DNA from: Corallium rubrum
Taxonomy: Eukaryota; Cnidaria; Anthozoa; Scleralcyonacea; Coralliidae
Assembly: GCA_964035015.1 (NCBI GenBank)
Contig: OZ036005.1
Coordinates: 6,438,188 to 6,502,187 of the forward strand
Direction of reading: 5' to 3'
Length of the DNA: 64,000 nucleotides
In this document: in pieces, positions 10,101 through 20,489 of the stretch
How the letters are laid out: every line of letters starts with the position of its first letter
Numbering within the stretch: position 1 is the first letter of the stretch
Notes under the pieces: generated by a model
The model's database searches: none
Seen by the model: the letters and a program-made list of their open reading frames with translations, nothing else
Told to the model about the DNA's origin: nothing
Position numbers and translations under genes: made by a program

Positions 10101-12830
10101 AGCTCCTAGGTTATGCAGCATATGACAGCTTGCAGCTATTTGTGGATACAGAGCACTAATAAGTATTTTGAAATACTCCTTAACAATTACACAAACCGTA
10201 ACAGAATTTCTCAAACTGTGAGTAACTTTTGTGCGAGAAAAGTGAGTTGAAACGTTGTGTACTGACTAGTAGTGGTTAAGTTTTCAAATTTGTTTTTATC
10301 TCATGATCTACTAGTACTAAAATCAAGAGTGCTCGTCACGCCCAAAATAACGACGCGTCAATAACATGCCAAACACCATCGGAAATGATGGCTGTCGAGG
10401 CTCGCGAAATACGGGCTGACCCATTTTAGCTACGCGTGCGTAGAACGAATATCTTGCGTGTAAACGTCATCAATACACTGGCGACAACTCACTTGAGCCA
10501 GCACGCACGTGGATTGCGAACTCCCCCATGAAAGTGGCCGATTTTCTATGCGGTTTCTGATCGTGCGTAAAAGAATGTAATCACGTGAGTGAAAGAATGC
10601 AGTCTTTATAGACCTTATTCAAAAATGGCCGCCGAATTAGAATTCTTTTATGTGCATATAAATTAGCCCTTATGACCTCGTTTTAAAGTAAAAATTCTTT
10701 TGAATTTCACACATGAAAACGAGTTCATAAGGGCTAATTTATATGCATATAAAAGAATTCTAATTCGGCGGCCATTTTTGAATAAGGTCTATAGCAAGAT
10801 TATTTCATATGGTGCTTTAGTTCTTTATTATGGCAGCATTTGACGTTACATCTAAAGGACGCAAATACTACTGTGGGAAGTCCACGGCATATTTACATCG
10901 TATACATTATTATATAAGGCGTTGACGTCTTGGTTTACCGCTCTCACGTGATCACATTCCTTTGCGTTAGGCTTGTCATTATTTTAGGCGCGACGAGCAC
11001 TCCTGATTTTGGCAGTAAAATTGAAAATCTAATACATGTTTTGCTAACATCAGTTTGTTTTCTACAGAGCTTACAAGCTTTCAGCAGTGCTCTGCAATCT
11101 GGTCAACTAGGACCACTAATGAGCCAGTTTCAACTACCGGAAGGAGCAGTCCAAGCATTTGCACATGGAAGTAAGAAGTTTTAACTTCTTGAATTAAAAT
11201 TCACCATCATTGTGTAAAATACTGGTTAATTAGGACACGGTTAATTAGGATAAATGCCCAGATATTTTAGATAAATTTTAACCCATCCCTACACGACAAC
11301 AATAGTAAACATTAACTGAAAATCATCATATTGTAATTTAATAAAAACAAGACGCCTGTGTCAGGCTTTCACTGGGAAAGTGCGGAGGGATTATATATAA
11401 GCGCACTATACCCCTGCTCTATACCGTGCGATATAAGGCATTCTCGTCCCCAGAGCCTCTCCGTGCTGGCGCGCGGAAAAGGCTCTGGGGGAATCCATAT
11501 ATCATCGCGATCTGATTGGTTGTTCAAATTCAAAGGCCTATATATAACGGAGCTTAATAAATAAACAGTATTTGAAACACGAAAACTGACAACGAAGCAC
11601 AATTCTAATCATAATTCTAATCCGAACAATTTAATCGAACGTTTATCAAAGCAATCAACCTGTTTCCCCCTTATATAATTAGATCAAACACAGAAGACAG
11701 ACAGCATTTGAAACCGATAGACGATCGACCGCACACTGCAGGCTGTTCGTGCATGGTACATTTTAAGAATCTCATTGAAATATGCAAGTCAAATATAAAC
11801 GAACAGTTCAACAAATTAAAAAGAACTACCGCTCCATTGCCAAGCTGTGAAGCGAACTCATATTAAAATTTTAATGTCTTCTGTCCGGCTGTCCCGCCGA
11901 GTAAACACGGCGATGAGCCACACTTGACAAATACCTTCTTCGAACGGAATGTACCACAATCACAACTGTTCTAAAGTCAAACGAGTTAATACGAGGCAAC
12001 CAAACCGCCAGAATCGAAAACGAAAGGAAAATTTATATAATTATATTCCAAACAACTGTCGATCATCTCGTGTCCAAGTCCCAAACCGGCGAATTTAAAC
12101 GCATGCGCTTTTGAAAGAACACCAAAGGATCTTGGTGTTCCGGTTTGGATTCCCCCAGAGCCTTTTCCGCGCGCCAGCACGGGAGAGGCTCTGGGGACGA
12201 GAATGAGATCGAACCAACAATGTGCAAGAACACTTTGATCAAAACGCAAAACTGTTCAACTTTTGTCCAACAACTCACCGGAAGTATGAATAGTAGCGGA
12301 AATAAAAAGTGGTAATAAACGGTTTGTTTGTTTGTTTGTTTGTTTGTTTGTTTGTTTGTTTGTTTGTTTGTTTGTTTGTTTGTTTGTTTGTTTGTTTGTT
12401 TGTTTGTTTGTTTGTTTGTTTGTTTGTTTGTTTGTTTGTTTGTTTGTTTGTTTGTTTGTACCATTTATTATCTGATTTCTAATTATAAATTCAGTTTACG
12501 TGACCTTTACCGGGTTTCAAAACTCATACACATGACCAAATATTTTTCTATGATTGGCTAAGTCGCTCATGAATTATTGAGTTTGAGAACGGTTTGTAAA
12601 GACCGCTCAGGATCCAATCAAATTGCAGGAAAGTCGCGTTAAGACTGCTCACGTGACAGAGCCATATAATGGCAAAGACCGTTACTTTGTTAATTTGCAA
12701 TTTCCTTTAAATTTGCAACATTTTAGGTGTGACAGAACTTGCCCAAGCCATTCAAGGTAATTCCACGGAAGATGCAACATCAGATTCCAAGACAGAATCC
12801 AAGGATGATGAAGATATGGCCTTAGACTAA
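933..12830 (+). CDS. ADRM1: ADRM1 / Rpn13, proteasomal ubiquitin receptor (complete, 8 exons)
   Basis: Rpn13 sits on the 19S proteasome cap. It binds ubiquitin through an N-terminal Pru domain and recruits the deubiquitinase UCH37 (UCHL5) through a C-terminal DEUBAD domain. I reconstruct coding exons 933-1136, 2453-2687, 3907-4093, 5287-5435, 6892-6918, 9132-9292, 11068-11170 and 12727-12830. All have GT-AG borders, phases agree at every junction, and the sum is 1170 nt (389 residues; vertebrate ADRM1 is about 407). Pru spans about residues 18-127 with the hallmark [17 protein letters not shown] and LFFWMQEPK strings. A Ser/Thr-rich linker follows, with QLSDLQSIL. The DEUBAD region is about 265-365 ([26 protein letters not shown]). 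The acidic tail ends EDMALD, like the vertebrate EDMSLD. The start is the ATG at 933; an in-frame TTG at 924 is not needed. Introns of 1-2 kb are full of mobile elements. Confidence 0.96.
2063..2448 (+). mobile_element. tRNA-Ala-derived SINE in a foldback, with 14-bp target-site duplication
   Basis: The insert at 2077-2434 is bounded by exact copies of TGACTCTTCTATTA (2063-2076 and 2435-2448). Inside, 2300-2375 folds as a tRNA-like head with anticodon AGC and recognisable A and B boxes. The outer about 35-70 bp (2078-2150 and 2401-2434) are inverted copies of the SINE tail (the part containing CAACTGACAATTA). A related copy lies at 55.73-55.99 kb. The right target copy doubles as the pyrimidine tract of ADRM1 exon 2. 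Confidence 0.8.
2453..2687 (+). CDS. ADRM1: ADRM1 coding exon 2 (rest of Pru domain)
   Basis: Codons 69-147, opening DLIIFPDD and containing GRVFILKF and LFFWMQEPK, which line the ubiquitin/Rpn2-binding face of Pru in the family. It ends ATGATAG before GTAGTG, phase 1. Confidence 0.95.
2831..3020. repeat. Foldback MITE in ADRM1 intron 2
   Basis: The termini TGGGTCATTCCAGAAAA and its reverse complement bound a G/C-strand-biased interior with two GGGGAGGGG-type runs. A second, separate inverted repeat (3034-3129; arms around CTTCCATAGAACCA) follows immediately. The rest of this intron shows no gene-like feature. Confidence 0.7.
3907..4093 (+). CDS. ADRM1: ADRM1 coding exon 3 (linker)
   Basis: Codons 147-209. 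The acceptor TTTTGTAG joins phase 1 to give ...[14 protein letters not shown], matching the LQSLLGNM segment of vertebrate ADRM1. The exon is Gly/Ser-rich and ends at the strong donor GTATGTG, phase 2. Confidence 0.93.
4101..4584. repeat. Large foldback element directly after ADRM1 exon 3
   Basis: Arms of about 200 bp (4101-4300 and 4385-4584) are inverted copies with scattered mismatches and enclose about 85 bp. The element begins only about 8 bp past the exon-3 donor dinucleotide, so a long RNA stem would form right beside the splice site. The remainder of intron 3, up to 5286, shows only low-complexity AT-rich sequence. Confidence 0.85.
5287..5435 (+). CDS. ADRM1: ADRM1 coding exon 4 (Ser/Thr/Pro linker and QLSDLQSIL)
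   Basis: Codons 209-259. A low-complexity SSSVSQSQ-type linker leads into [10 protein letters not shown], a conserved stretch just before the DEUBAD in vertebrate ADRM1. Donor GTAAGT, phase 1. Confidence 0.93.
6167..6425. mobile_element. hAT-type MITE with 8-bp target-site duplication
   Basis: The element at 6175-6417 starts CAGTGCCGGATTA and ends TAATCCGCCACTG. It is flanked by perfect 8-bp copies of AATTTGAT (6167-6174, 6418-6425), diagnostic of hAT-superfamily insertion. The interior of about 240 bp includes GGGCCGGTCA near both ends and has no coding capacity. It lies in ADRM1 intron 4. Confidence 0.88.
6892..6918 (+). CDS. ADRM1: ADRM1 coding exon 5 (27-nt microexon)
   Basis: A 27-nt exon between TTTGTTTAG and GTAATG, phase 1 on both sides, encoding the linker IPNPEQAPE. 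It is required by neither flanking phase: skipping it keeps the frame. Inclusion is inferred from good splice signals and from the P/A/G-rich residues at this point in other ADRM1 proteins. Confidence 0.65.
7024..7417. repeat. Foldback MITE (GTCCACACT termini)
   Basis: The terminal region with TCCACACTGATCCGTTTTC is matched in inverted orientation at 7375-7417. The interior repeats the motif GTGTGGACG several times (7190-7340). It sits in ADRM1 intron 5. No target duplication is clear. Confidence 0.7.
7594..8790. repeat. 61-bp minisatellite inside a terminal-inverted-repeat element
   Basis: About 14 head-to-tail units share GCACAGCATGTTACACG at 7931, 7992, 8053, 8115, 8176, 8237, 8298, 8359, 8420, 8481, 8542, 8603, 8664 and 8725: spacing 61 bp, one at 62. 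The left end (GGTGCAATTTTTCAT) reappears inverted near 8760-8785, so the array is probably carried by a MITE. Open frames here are by-products of the repeat. The same family occurs inverted at 47.8-48.24 kb and as a fragment at 32.87-33.0 kb. Confidence 0.9.
9132..9292 (+). CDS. ADRM1: ADRM1 coding exon 6 (DEUBAD, first part)
   Basis: Codons 268-321: [16 protein letters not shown] and [15 protein letters not shown] match the UCH37-binding helices of vertebrate ADRM1. Acceptor CATTGCAG, donor GTAAGT, ending in phase 0. Confidence 0.95.
9640..10106. repeat. Foldback element with GGCGGGACG-rich arms
   Basis: The left arm (AGCGGCTGTTTATATGG...) and right arm (...CCATGTAAACAGCTCCT) are inverted. 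Inner GGGACG/CGTCCC blocks form further hairpins at 9940-10010. Intron 6 of ADRM1, non-coding. Confidence 0.7.
10608..10793. repeat. MITE with ~75-bp terminal inverted repeats
   Basis: The two ends (TAGACCTTATTCAAAAATGG and complement) are near-perfect inverted arms of about 75 bp around a short centre. A diverged relative with the same layout sits at 49178-49364, next to the OATP exon 1A donor. Confidence 0.85.
11068..11170 (+). CDS. ADRM1: ADRM1 coding exon 7 (DEUBAD, second part)
   Basis: Codons 322-356: [20 protein letters not shown] is the signature second half of the DEUBAD. Acceptor TTTCTACAG, donor GTAAGA, phase 1. Confidence 0.95.
11439..12205. mobile_element. Non-autonomous TIR transposon, copy 1 (767 bp)
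   Basis: The left end (CATTCTCGTCCCCAGAGCC...) reappears inverted at the right end, about 55 bp of terminal inverted repeat. The interior is nearly the same as the 782-bp copy at 39773-40554. It encodes nothing recognisable. Its flanks show no target duplication, unlike the other copy. Confidence 0.85.
12322..12459. repeat. (TTTG)n microsatellite, ~34 units
   Basis: An uninterrupted tetranucleotide run in ADRM1 intron 7, about 270 bp before the last exon's acceptor. Cys/Leu/Phe-Val and Asn-Lys-Gln open frames over it are artefacts. Confidence 0.97.
12727..12830 (+). CDS. ADRM1: ADRM1 last coding exon
   Basis: Codons 356-389 and TAA at 12828-12830. VTELAQAIQ closes the DEUBAD helix, then an acidic Lys/Asp/Glu tail ends MALD. 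Acceptor ACATTTTAG. Confidence 0.95.
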
Positions 12831-12912
12831 TTTCATTTCCCAATAATGCTTTCTTGTGTTTTCTGTAAGCCAACATTGGGAAAAATCCATCTATTACTGG
12901 CTTGGTTGTAAA

Positions 12913-12918
12913 AATAAA
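12913..12918 (+). terminator. ADRM1 poly(A) signal AATAAA
   Basis: A canonical hexamer 83 bp after the ADRM1 stop codon, followed by a T/G-rich stretch (12937-12970) of the kind that binds cleavage factor. Confidence 0.6.
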
Positions 12919-13269
12919 ATGGTTAACGTTTTCATGCACATTGTTGTGGGTGAACTTTATTTTTTTTTGCTCTGTCTAACATCAAGTGGATGTTTGTGTA
13001 TGGGAAAACTATGCAACAAAGCGTTAAAACGTATATCCTGAAATTGTATCGTGTCCACCTAGCGTTGTATTTGAAAACAGAAAAGGTTTCCAGAGCCAAT
13101 CAATCTCCGGTTGCTTTTGTGTTTTCTATATTGCAAAGTACCATGACATGCATTCTCGTTTGGGAGGCATGGGTGGCACAAGTTAAGCCCCGCACAGACG
13201 ACCTCGTTTGTACGATGAACAATTTTTTCCGAAACATTTTCCTTGACAATTTATAATTGCTCGTGCATG

Positions 13270-13445
13270 TGTACGGTTGGACAAGTTTTCTCCTTGACGA
13301 TCTTGTCAAGTTTTCCTTGACGACTATACACACGAACAATTTTCCTCGTTCAAAAGCTGGCATGACCAGCTTTTGAACAAGGCTCCTTGTCAAGGAAAAA
13401 CATGTCAATTTGTGTCGTACACACGAACAAATAAAACTTGTCAAG
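13270..13445. repeat. Short foldback with CTTGTCAAGG/TTGACAAG motifs
   Basis: Several inverted copies of the CTTGTCAAGGAAAA type and a central hairpin (CAAAAGCTGG-CATGA-CCAGCTTTTG at about 13350). Otherwise 12919-13500 shows nothing gene-like. Confidence 0.5.
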
Positions 13446-13505
13446 GAAAAACTTGGAGCCCATCTCGGCAATTCGTCATGCTAAAAAGCGCGTGGGCACC
13501 CCAGC

Positions 13506-14154
13506 GGAACACTGCTGCCAAACGTTTTGCGCATGTGCGACGTCCGGGCTCGTCCTCGGAAAAAGAGCGGGAAAACACTGAAATATTTGGACTGGTACGA
13601 GAGTCCGACACAAAAGTTAAAATTATAAGCATACTACCAAAAAGATAAGGTATGTAATTTGTGCATGGCTTCCTTCTCAATATTTAACAATTATTCGCCG
13701 AAGGCGAGGTGAATAACCGAGACGAAGTCGAGGTTATTATCCACTGATATTCACTGAGCCTGAGGCGAATAATTGTTTAGTATAAATACACATTTTCGTA
13801 CTTTTAGGATCGGCATTTTCTTTAAAATTGTTCATTTCTCGTCTGTCGCATTGACAACTTGGCTGGCGGCCATTTTGGATAAACGCTGTAGGTGATTATC
13901 GAGAATTAATCCGAAGTAGCTCGACCAATCAGCGCGCGCGATTTTCTATAATCACCTGTGTATTTATACTAATGTAACATATTCTGAATTTACCCTTCGT
14001 AATTTTCTTTACCCTTTTTTTAAAACACAAATGAATAGTCGTGTCTTACTTAGACGTCACTGTCTGGCTGTTGTCGCCACGGCTAGTTCCCACTTATCTT
14101 GCAATGTTTACTCAGCGAATTCACGCATGCGCAAACGTTTGGCAACGGTGTTCC
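13506..14154. mobile_element. TIR element interrupted by a second element
   Basis: The ends are (A)CACTGCTGCCAAACGTTT and AAACGTTTGGCAACGGTGT. The two halves (13506-13682 and 13976-14154) match, in inverse orientation, the uninterrupted element at 15878-16235. The roughly 290-bp block between them, starting near ACAATTATTCGCCGAAGGCG, is absent from that copy and is therefore a later insertion. Confidence 0.8.
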
Positions 14155-14972
14155 CTGGCACACTCGGGTACAGTCCCACGCGCGTCTTTCGAGTCCGCCA
14201 CAGATGCCCCCTCGCTTTTTGTCATATGCATGACGAATTTGGTTCTCTCCTGTGCCCCGGGGTTTTTTTACCGGGTTCTCCGGTTTTCCTCCCCCTGCAA
14301 AATCAATACTGAGATCTCACGACCATCATCGTTTACTGCAGTGGTTAGATCGTAATATTTATCGTGGTTAAATGAAGTTGAATTTATTCTTGACCAGCAA
14401 GATTCTTCCCAGATTAACCAACCAGTAGTTAATTTATACATTTCTTCTAAATTCTTGATTATGATTGGTCAAAAAGTTGGTGAGAATTCTCGGTATCTGC
14501 ACTTTTAGCTATAGTCGTATTTGAGTCCACAATGCTATTCTTGGTTTTCATGACGTCACGGCGGCCATATTGGTGCACAAATTGGTGCACAATCTTTATC
14601 CTATGGGAAGTTAACTCAGCTATGCTCATTCAAACATTTCGCATTGTTTCACCACCCCAATTCAACGAGGCCACCGATCCATTATCTGTAGGAAAAAGGA
14701 CTTATCGTGCATCTGCTGACGGGACCTGTCCATGCCCAGCTAAGCAAACCAAAAAAGGGCTTAGCTAGAATTTCGTTTTTTTAACTTTTTTCGGTCTGAG
14801 GGAGTGAGTTTCTTTACATTTTCAGTTGAAAATGTATAATAAAACAATTACTGAATTCGACTTTTTTTTATAATTAAGAATTATCAAGGTCTCTGACCGC
14901 ATTATCAGCCTCAGTCTTCGGCAGATAACAAATTTCGATCTTGATAATTCTTGATATCAAAGTCTCATTCAA

Positions 14973-15116
14973 TAAAGGCGGTTTTCCACTTTTGGCGAAA
15001 AATGTCGCGCGAAGCGACATTTTCTTTTGTCTCGCAAGCTCTCGACTGGAACTAATTAGCCAAGACAAAAGAAAAATGTCGAGTCGACAAATGTCGCCTA
15101 GTGGAAAACCGCCTTA
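14973..15116. repeat. MITE with GGCGGTTTTCCAC termini
   Basis: The arms TAAAGGCGGTTTTCCAC and GTGGAAAACCGCCTTA enclose inverted GTCGCGCGAAGCGAC and AAGAAAA blocks. The same family occurs at 50139-50293 (intact) and 28106-29255 (split by another insertion). Confidence 0.85.
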
Positions 15117-15319
15117 ATGGTTTATCTGAAGAGTGTTTCGGATACCAGTACCACACCAAATCAACTTTGCTCCTCAAGATTGATGGTTCTGCACACCAAA
15201 AGGTGTGGGATTCACATATGGACATTATTTCGCACGTATATGTCATTTGTTTTTTTAACCAGGAACTTTTTTTGCAGCTAAAAAGATAAACTCTCAGCCC
15301 CTCTGTCAATTTACTCCAA

Positions 15320-15475
15320 ACCACCACACATGATATTAGGTGTTTCTCCAAGTGACGAACCATGCCGGACAAGTAGAGAAAATTCTACTTTGCCCAGCTG
15401 GGATTCGACCCACGACCTTCGGTTTACTATAGTACCACGCTCTACCGACTGGGCTACAGGTCAAGTTGGGAGCTG
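15320..15475 (-). mobile_element. tRNA-Thr-derived SINE
   Basis: Read on the minus strand, a tRNA-like head (TAGCCCAGTCGGTAGAGCG ... GGGTCGAATCCC) is followed by the tail block TTCTCTACTTG.CC..., shared with the copies at 27527-27720 and 61715-61850. Stem mismatches and shared 3' tails argue against a functional tRNA gene. Confidence 0.7.
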
Positions 15476-15579
15476 GCGGTCGAATGATAGCCTGCGTGCA
15501 GACTCCACCTGAATTTAATAATTATTATTAAATTCAGGTGGAGTCTGCACGCAGGCTAGTCGAATGATGGTACCTTGGG

Positions 15580-16520
15580 TTATTTGACAGTTCGAAACCG
15601 ATACTAGTTTCTTCAATATCGAGACATTAGTCTTTATATTACTCAGTTCACCAGTGATGGATTTACAGGGGGTGCGCACCCCCTGGCCTTGGCCAAGGGG
15701 GGTGCAGGGGGGGTGTCAATTGCCTTGTCAAATCCAAGTACATTGAAGGACGCATTCATTCAATGTCCGTGTAAACTTCATAGGACCTAGGTATTAGGTA
15801 TCATAGCTATCTGCTATCATATGATTCATAGATATATGCTTCATGTATTAGCTATCATATGATTCATAGGTATGAATAACACCGCTGCCAAACGTTTGCG
15901 CGTGCGTGAATTCGCTTGAGTAAACATTGCAAGAGAAGTGGGAACTAGCCTTGGCGACAACAACCAGACAGTGAAGACTAAGTAAGACTCGACTATTAAT
16001 TTGTGTTTTAAAAAAAGGGTAAAGAAAATTACGAAGGGGTAAATTCAGAAGATGTTACAATATTGACAAGGAAGCCATGTACAAATTACCTACCTTATCT
16101 TTTTGGTAGTAGGCTTATAATTTTAACTTCTGTGTCGGACTCTCGGACCAGTCCAAATATTTCAGTGTTTTCCCGCTCTTTTTCCGAGGACGAGCTCGGA
16201 CGTCGCACATGCGCAAAACGTTTGGCAGCGGTATTGGTATTCATAGGTATAAAAAAATATTTCTGACAGGCTTCGCCCCCCCCTCCCCTACCCCCCAACC
16301 CCACCAGCTCAGACCCCTGCCGTAGCTCCCTCTGCGGCGCTCTACCCTGCCTCGGTCGCACCCCACGTCGCAGGTCTGATCTCACTCAGCACCCCCTTAC
16401 CAGATCAAGCTGGATCATCACTGAAGTTCAGTCCCATACAGTAATAATTTTTCTAAATCTACATTTATAAAGGCTAATGTCTCGATATTGAACTAAATGA
16501 ATCTGTTTTGAAATATCAAA
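15580..16520. mobile_element. Nested set of three terminal-inverted-repeat elements
   Basis: The outer arms (AATATCGAGACATTAG at about 15614, inverted at about 16472) enclose a hAT-like element at 15652-16423 with CAGTGATGG and ATCATCACTG ends. Its imperfect 8-bp flanks are CAGTTCAC and AAGTTCAG. That element in turn contains the 15878-16235 element with ACACCGCTGCCAAACGTTT-type ends. The innermost is bounded by ATTCATAGGTAT on both sides (15862-15873, 16239-16250), though the left flank is itself locally repetitive. Confidence 0.7.
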
Positions 16521-16717
16521 CAAGACGTCTGTGCAGGCGTTCACTCGGGCTACTGATTTCTGAAAGCTTCCCGTAGCCTGTGCGTACCTCTAACAAGACT
16601 ACATGGCAATGGCAATCTATGTGAACTGCTGCGGTGCATGAAGAGCCGAAGGTTTGCTAATGTAGTATAAATGTAAACAAGGCTGTTTTTCTGAATCTAA
16701 TATATTATTTATTATTA

Positions 16718-18306
16718 CTCGGGCTACCTGTGGTAGCCGAGTCTAGGTTTCGGCTCTGTTATTATTTTTATTATTATTATTTTTTGGGGGGGGGGGGGTC
16801 GTGATCATTAGTCTCCCAGCCGCGCGTTATTACCCCAACAGGCTTTGCGAGTTGTCTCTATTAGAAATCACCATTTAATCGAAAAATTACGTCTATGGCA
16901 CCTTTGTCTGACTACGTGTTCTTCGAAAGAAACAACAAGGAATCAATCTTTCGGCGATATTAGACATTGTATGGCCGTTTTTAATAGCGAAACAGAATAG
17001 CCAATTTAGAAACCCACCAGGATCTGTTGAAGTATTTATAAAAGGTAAGCTGTCTTGGTAATATTTCCAATGTCATTGATTGTCAATGTTTACAGTTTAG
17101 TTTATAGAACAGAAGTTTTTATACCATGTTCAAACCATTTTGTTTGAGCAGTTTACCACTGAGAAGTTTACCCTGCGTGTTTATAAATAGATCCGTTGTT
17201 TTCTTAATTTGCAGTAATAACTGTGGTGTATAAATTGAACTGATGATTGATGAACTCAAGCTCATGGAATAACCATAGTGACATAGACGTGAATACATGT
17301 AGCCTCAAATAAAACAAATCTCTTAAAAATTGACATTATGATTTAATACTATACTGTATAGCTAATAGCTTGGATTGATATTTGTTCATGTAATAATCAG
17401 TACTAATCACTCAAGATTTTGAGCCTTAGACCCTGGGGTTGTCTTAGACCAAAAGCATTTACTCATCAATACAGTGTACAAAATCAAAGACAAAACTTAT
17501 TGGCATAATTCACTGGCTTTTTTATTTTATGGCCATTATCAATAGTCTATAAATAAATAGACAATCGTGATTACAAATTTAGTGGACTTTCAAGTCACCA
17601 CTCAGCCAAAGAAATCAATGTTCACCATAATAACTTTATTTTAACCACTTGCTTGAATTCATGAAGTGCAATTTTCGTTGTGTCAATAAACCCAAGGCAA
17701 AGCAGCGAAGTTGATTACTGCGTATGTGTCTCTCTTTTATAAGGAATGATCATGTGGAGTGGTTAATCATTGGCTTGCCATCAATGGTCTGAATTATATC
17801 CATACATTAACCCTGTAAGACAGCATGAGCGTGCTATGATGCCATGGCAATCATCTGATTTATGTCATAAATAAATCATCATTTATATCCTGATCCATAT
17901 ATCCAGTGACGAATGAAAACTCAGAACACTTGAAAACAATATATGAACAGTAACCAAAAGAAGTCTAATCATATTAGTCTAATATGTTCATAAAATGTTA
18001 CAACACTGTACATGTACTTCAATATACCGAAGCAATGTCATGGTGACTGATAGCAAAATACCATTGTACAGTATAGGAATTCTACCTTGTCCCAATCTAA
18101 GATTGTCCGTGCATGTATAATATTAGTCAATAAAAAATTGGAAAATTGTGCTTTGTAAAACAAGCGAGTGGGCTCTCTAACTAACTTTCCAACAGGCCCT
18201 TCGCCGCAGTCAACACCAATTACGCCATACGCAATTGCCCATGGCAGTAATTACCCACTAAATAATGGAAAGTAGCCCGAGTTAACGCCTAGCGGGCGTC
18301 TTGTAT
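16718..18306. mobile_element. Long TIR element (CTCGGGCTACC ends), about 1.6 kb
   Basis: The left end ACTCGGGCTACCTGTGGTAG and the right end GTAGCCCGAGTTAACGCC resemble the ends of a 0.28-kb copy at 26640-26926, which also shares the CTAGGTTT...GCTCTGTTATT start and GGGCGTCTTGT finish. An inverted end fragment lies at 16518-16556. No intact transposase frame is visible inside, so it is probably non-autonomous or decayed. Confidence 0.6.
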
Positions 18307-20480
18307 TACCCTTGGACTATATAAGCATCTCTCAGTTACAACAATGTATGATGAAATCAGCCCACTTTGAATTAAGTTATCACTGTGTAGTACAGCCAGG
18401 CCTGTTTCGCAGACTTTTCACCGTACGTGCAAGCAAAATATACACACAACAGGGAGGGGTGCAACTCGGGGTTGGTGGGGTTCCAACCCCTGCCCTTTTT
18501 AACCCCTGCCCTTTTTAACCCCTGCCCTTTTTGTGAGACCTCTAATACTAGGTTAGACATTAGATAAACAAATAAGTAATCGTCTGTTGTAGTACGCAAT
18601 ACAATTCTCCACAAATCTGGCGAGACTCAGAGGCTTCTAGTTCGGCTTCAGTCTCGTACCCAGTTTGTAATTTGCTACACCAAGTGTTTCCTAAAAACAA
18701 CCGCTTTTCTGAATTTGTGGGCTCAGCTTTTGAATATAGAGCTGGATTTTGGCACCCTGTAGGGTATGTTGGTGTGATAATTTCTTCGTTTTTACAGTAA
18801 AATTTCAACCATACTCGCTGTAGAATTAGATGAAAAAGTTCGCTCAAATTGCTGCAAATGGTGTTTCCGAGGTTCTAGATTTCAAAAATTTCCGGGGGAG
18901 GACCCCTGGACCCCCTACAAATGTGGTCACTAATTGCCACTCACTGCCCCCCCCCCCCCCCCAAAAAAAAACAACCCAACTTTTTGACACGTTGGTACGG
19001 CACTGATTGTTGTTGTGGTTGTCGAGTGTTCTCGAAGCAGCATAACGAGGCTATCTAGTATCTCAAATTGTTTAGAATACTGAACGACTTTGCCCTTTTT
19101 TTGCGTTCAACCCCTGCCCTCGAAATGTTCTAGTTGCCCCCCTGCACAAAGTTGTTTGCCGTCATTTTGAAAGCAAGGAGTGAAGGCTCTGCGTGAGTAC
19201 AAGGGTCAATACATGTATTTTTTTCATCAGTAAAAATACAAATTAGATCTAAACCACAACAATTTATAACAAGAGGATACTGGCGTCACATGAGTGAATG
19301 TGCATTGGACTGTATACTATTATATCGTGATTGCTGTCTGTCTGTTTTAAATTCTCATAGTTACTGACCGATTTCGCGATCTGTCTAAAAAGAGTTTGAA
19401 TGGGAATGACCTGGTTAATTGTATCATTGTCGGCTTATTTAGAAGCCTGGTTATTTACCTTTCGGCTTAGTTTATATATTGTTTGTTTTTTTATGTAGAT
19501 CTAATTTATTATCTGCGAACGAGACGAGAGTAATGGCGGCGAGAAAGAAAGGGAAGGCGGGCAAGCTTTTTAGTGTGAAGTGATGTTTTCAAGAAAGGAC
19601 AGGAGAGCTTCATTGTTGTTATACAATCACTAGCTTCAACATAAAACTCACAAGACAACGAAAACTTTTTTCTCTTTCAATATATGTTCTCGGAGACACT
19701 CTGAGTGAAAACTAGCTTTAAACGTTTTTTACTCTGATCAAAAGGACTCTATATATTGACGTTTAGAATACTATAATATTCTAAACGTCACGGTATTTCG
19801 TAATCAAAATTTCCACGAACTTTACCACCTTTCACTGACTTAGCTCTAGCTAAGACACTGCCTACAGCCTACGCAGCACTTTACTTACTAAGGCACTTGC
19901 ACTAGAATCGCAAGGTCGTGGGTTCAATTCCTGCCGGAAGGCCTGTGTAGTTGCATTTTTCGCAACTGGTCCCGGTTTGGTCTTAAAATGTATATATTCT
20001 ACACTCGAATTTTCCTTCACCCAAAATCCTTAGAATATGCTATGTAATCGAGTGAAATGCCCAATATTACTTTACTTACTAGTTAAGCATTGCAGTTACC
20101 TAAAGTTAGTCAGAAGATTTTGTATTAAAGTTAATAACGTGCATTAATTTAAGATATTTACACAAACACTTGAAGTTCCGTTGTTATTGGAATATACCAC
20201 CCACCACACTGTTTATGACCACGGCATCTTATACCTATACTTTCTGATCAGAGAGTGCAAAAATTAGCCATTACTGATTAGGTAAAGTGGCTCTGCACTA
20301 CCAAGAACAATAGAGTTTGATTTCAACTTTGGATTTTGCAGTGTAAAAAACTCTGATCTGGCTAGCGTGCGTGTTCATATAGTCCAGTGACAAAGTGCAT
20401 CAAGACTTTTAAAATGAAACCACTTCACCTTGGCAGTTGACTAATATTTCACAATCAACTGCTTGGCAAGCTCGTTTTAT
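18307..20480. other. Intergenic, no recognised gene
   Basis: It contains a triple repeat of AACCCCTGCCCTTTTT (about 18480-18535), C- and A-homopolymers at 18945-18975, a perfect 20-bp hairpin half (TTTAGAATACTATAATATTC at about 19764), and a tRNA-derived SINE (19884-20078). I see no coding exon I can support. Confidence 0.5.
19884..20078 (+). mobile_element. tRNA-derived SINE, 5'-truncated
   Basis: Starts within the anticodon arm (CACTAGAATCGC) and continues with GGTTCAATTCC (B box) and the tail TGTAGTTGCATTTTTCGCAA. The tail is shared with the full copy at 43083-43287 and, inverted, 47170-47330. Confidence 0.75.
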
Positions 20481-20489
20481 CGCGGCGAT

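Noticed and set aside
12063-12561. Cys/Leu/Phe-Val and Lys-Gln-Thr-Asn repeat open frames
   Set aside because: Translations of the (TTTG)n microsatellite on both strands.
19533-19583. Possible first exon starting ATGGCGGCGAGAAAG
   Set aside because: A short basic peptide (MAARKKGKAGKLFSVK) with stop after 16 codons; no strong donor or matching downstream exon in phase was found.
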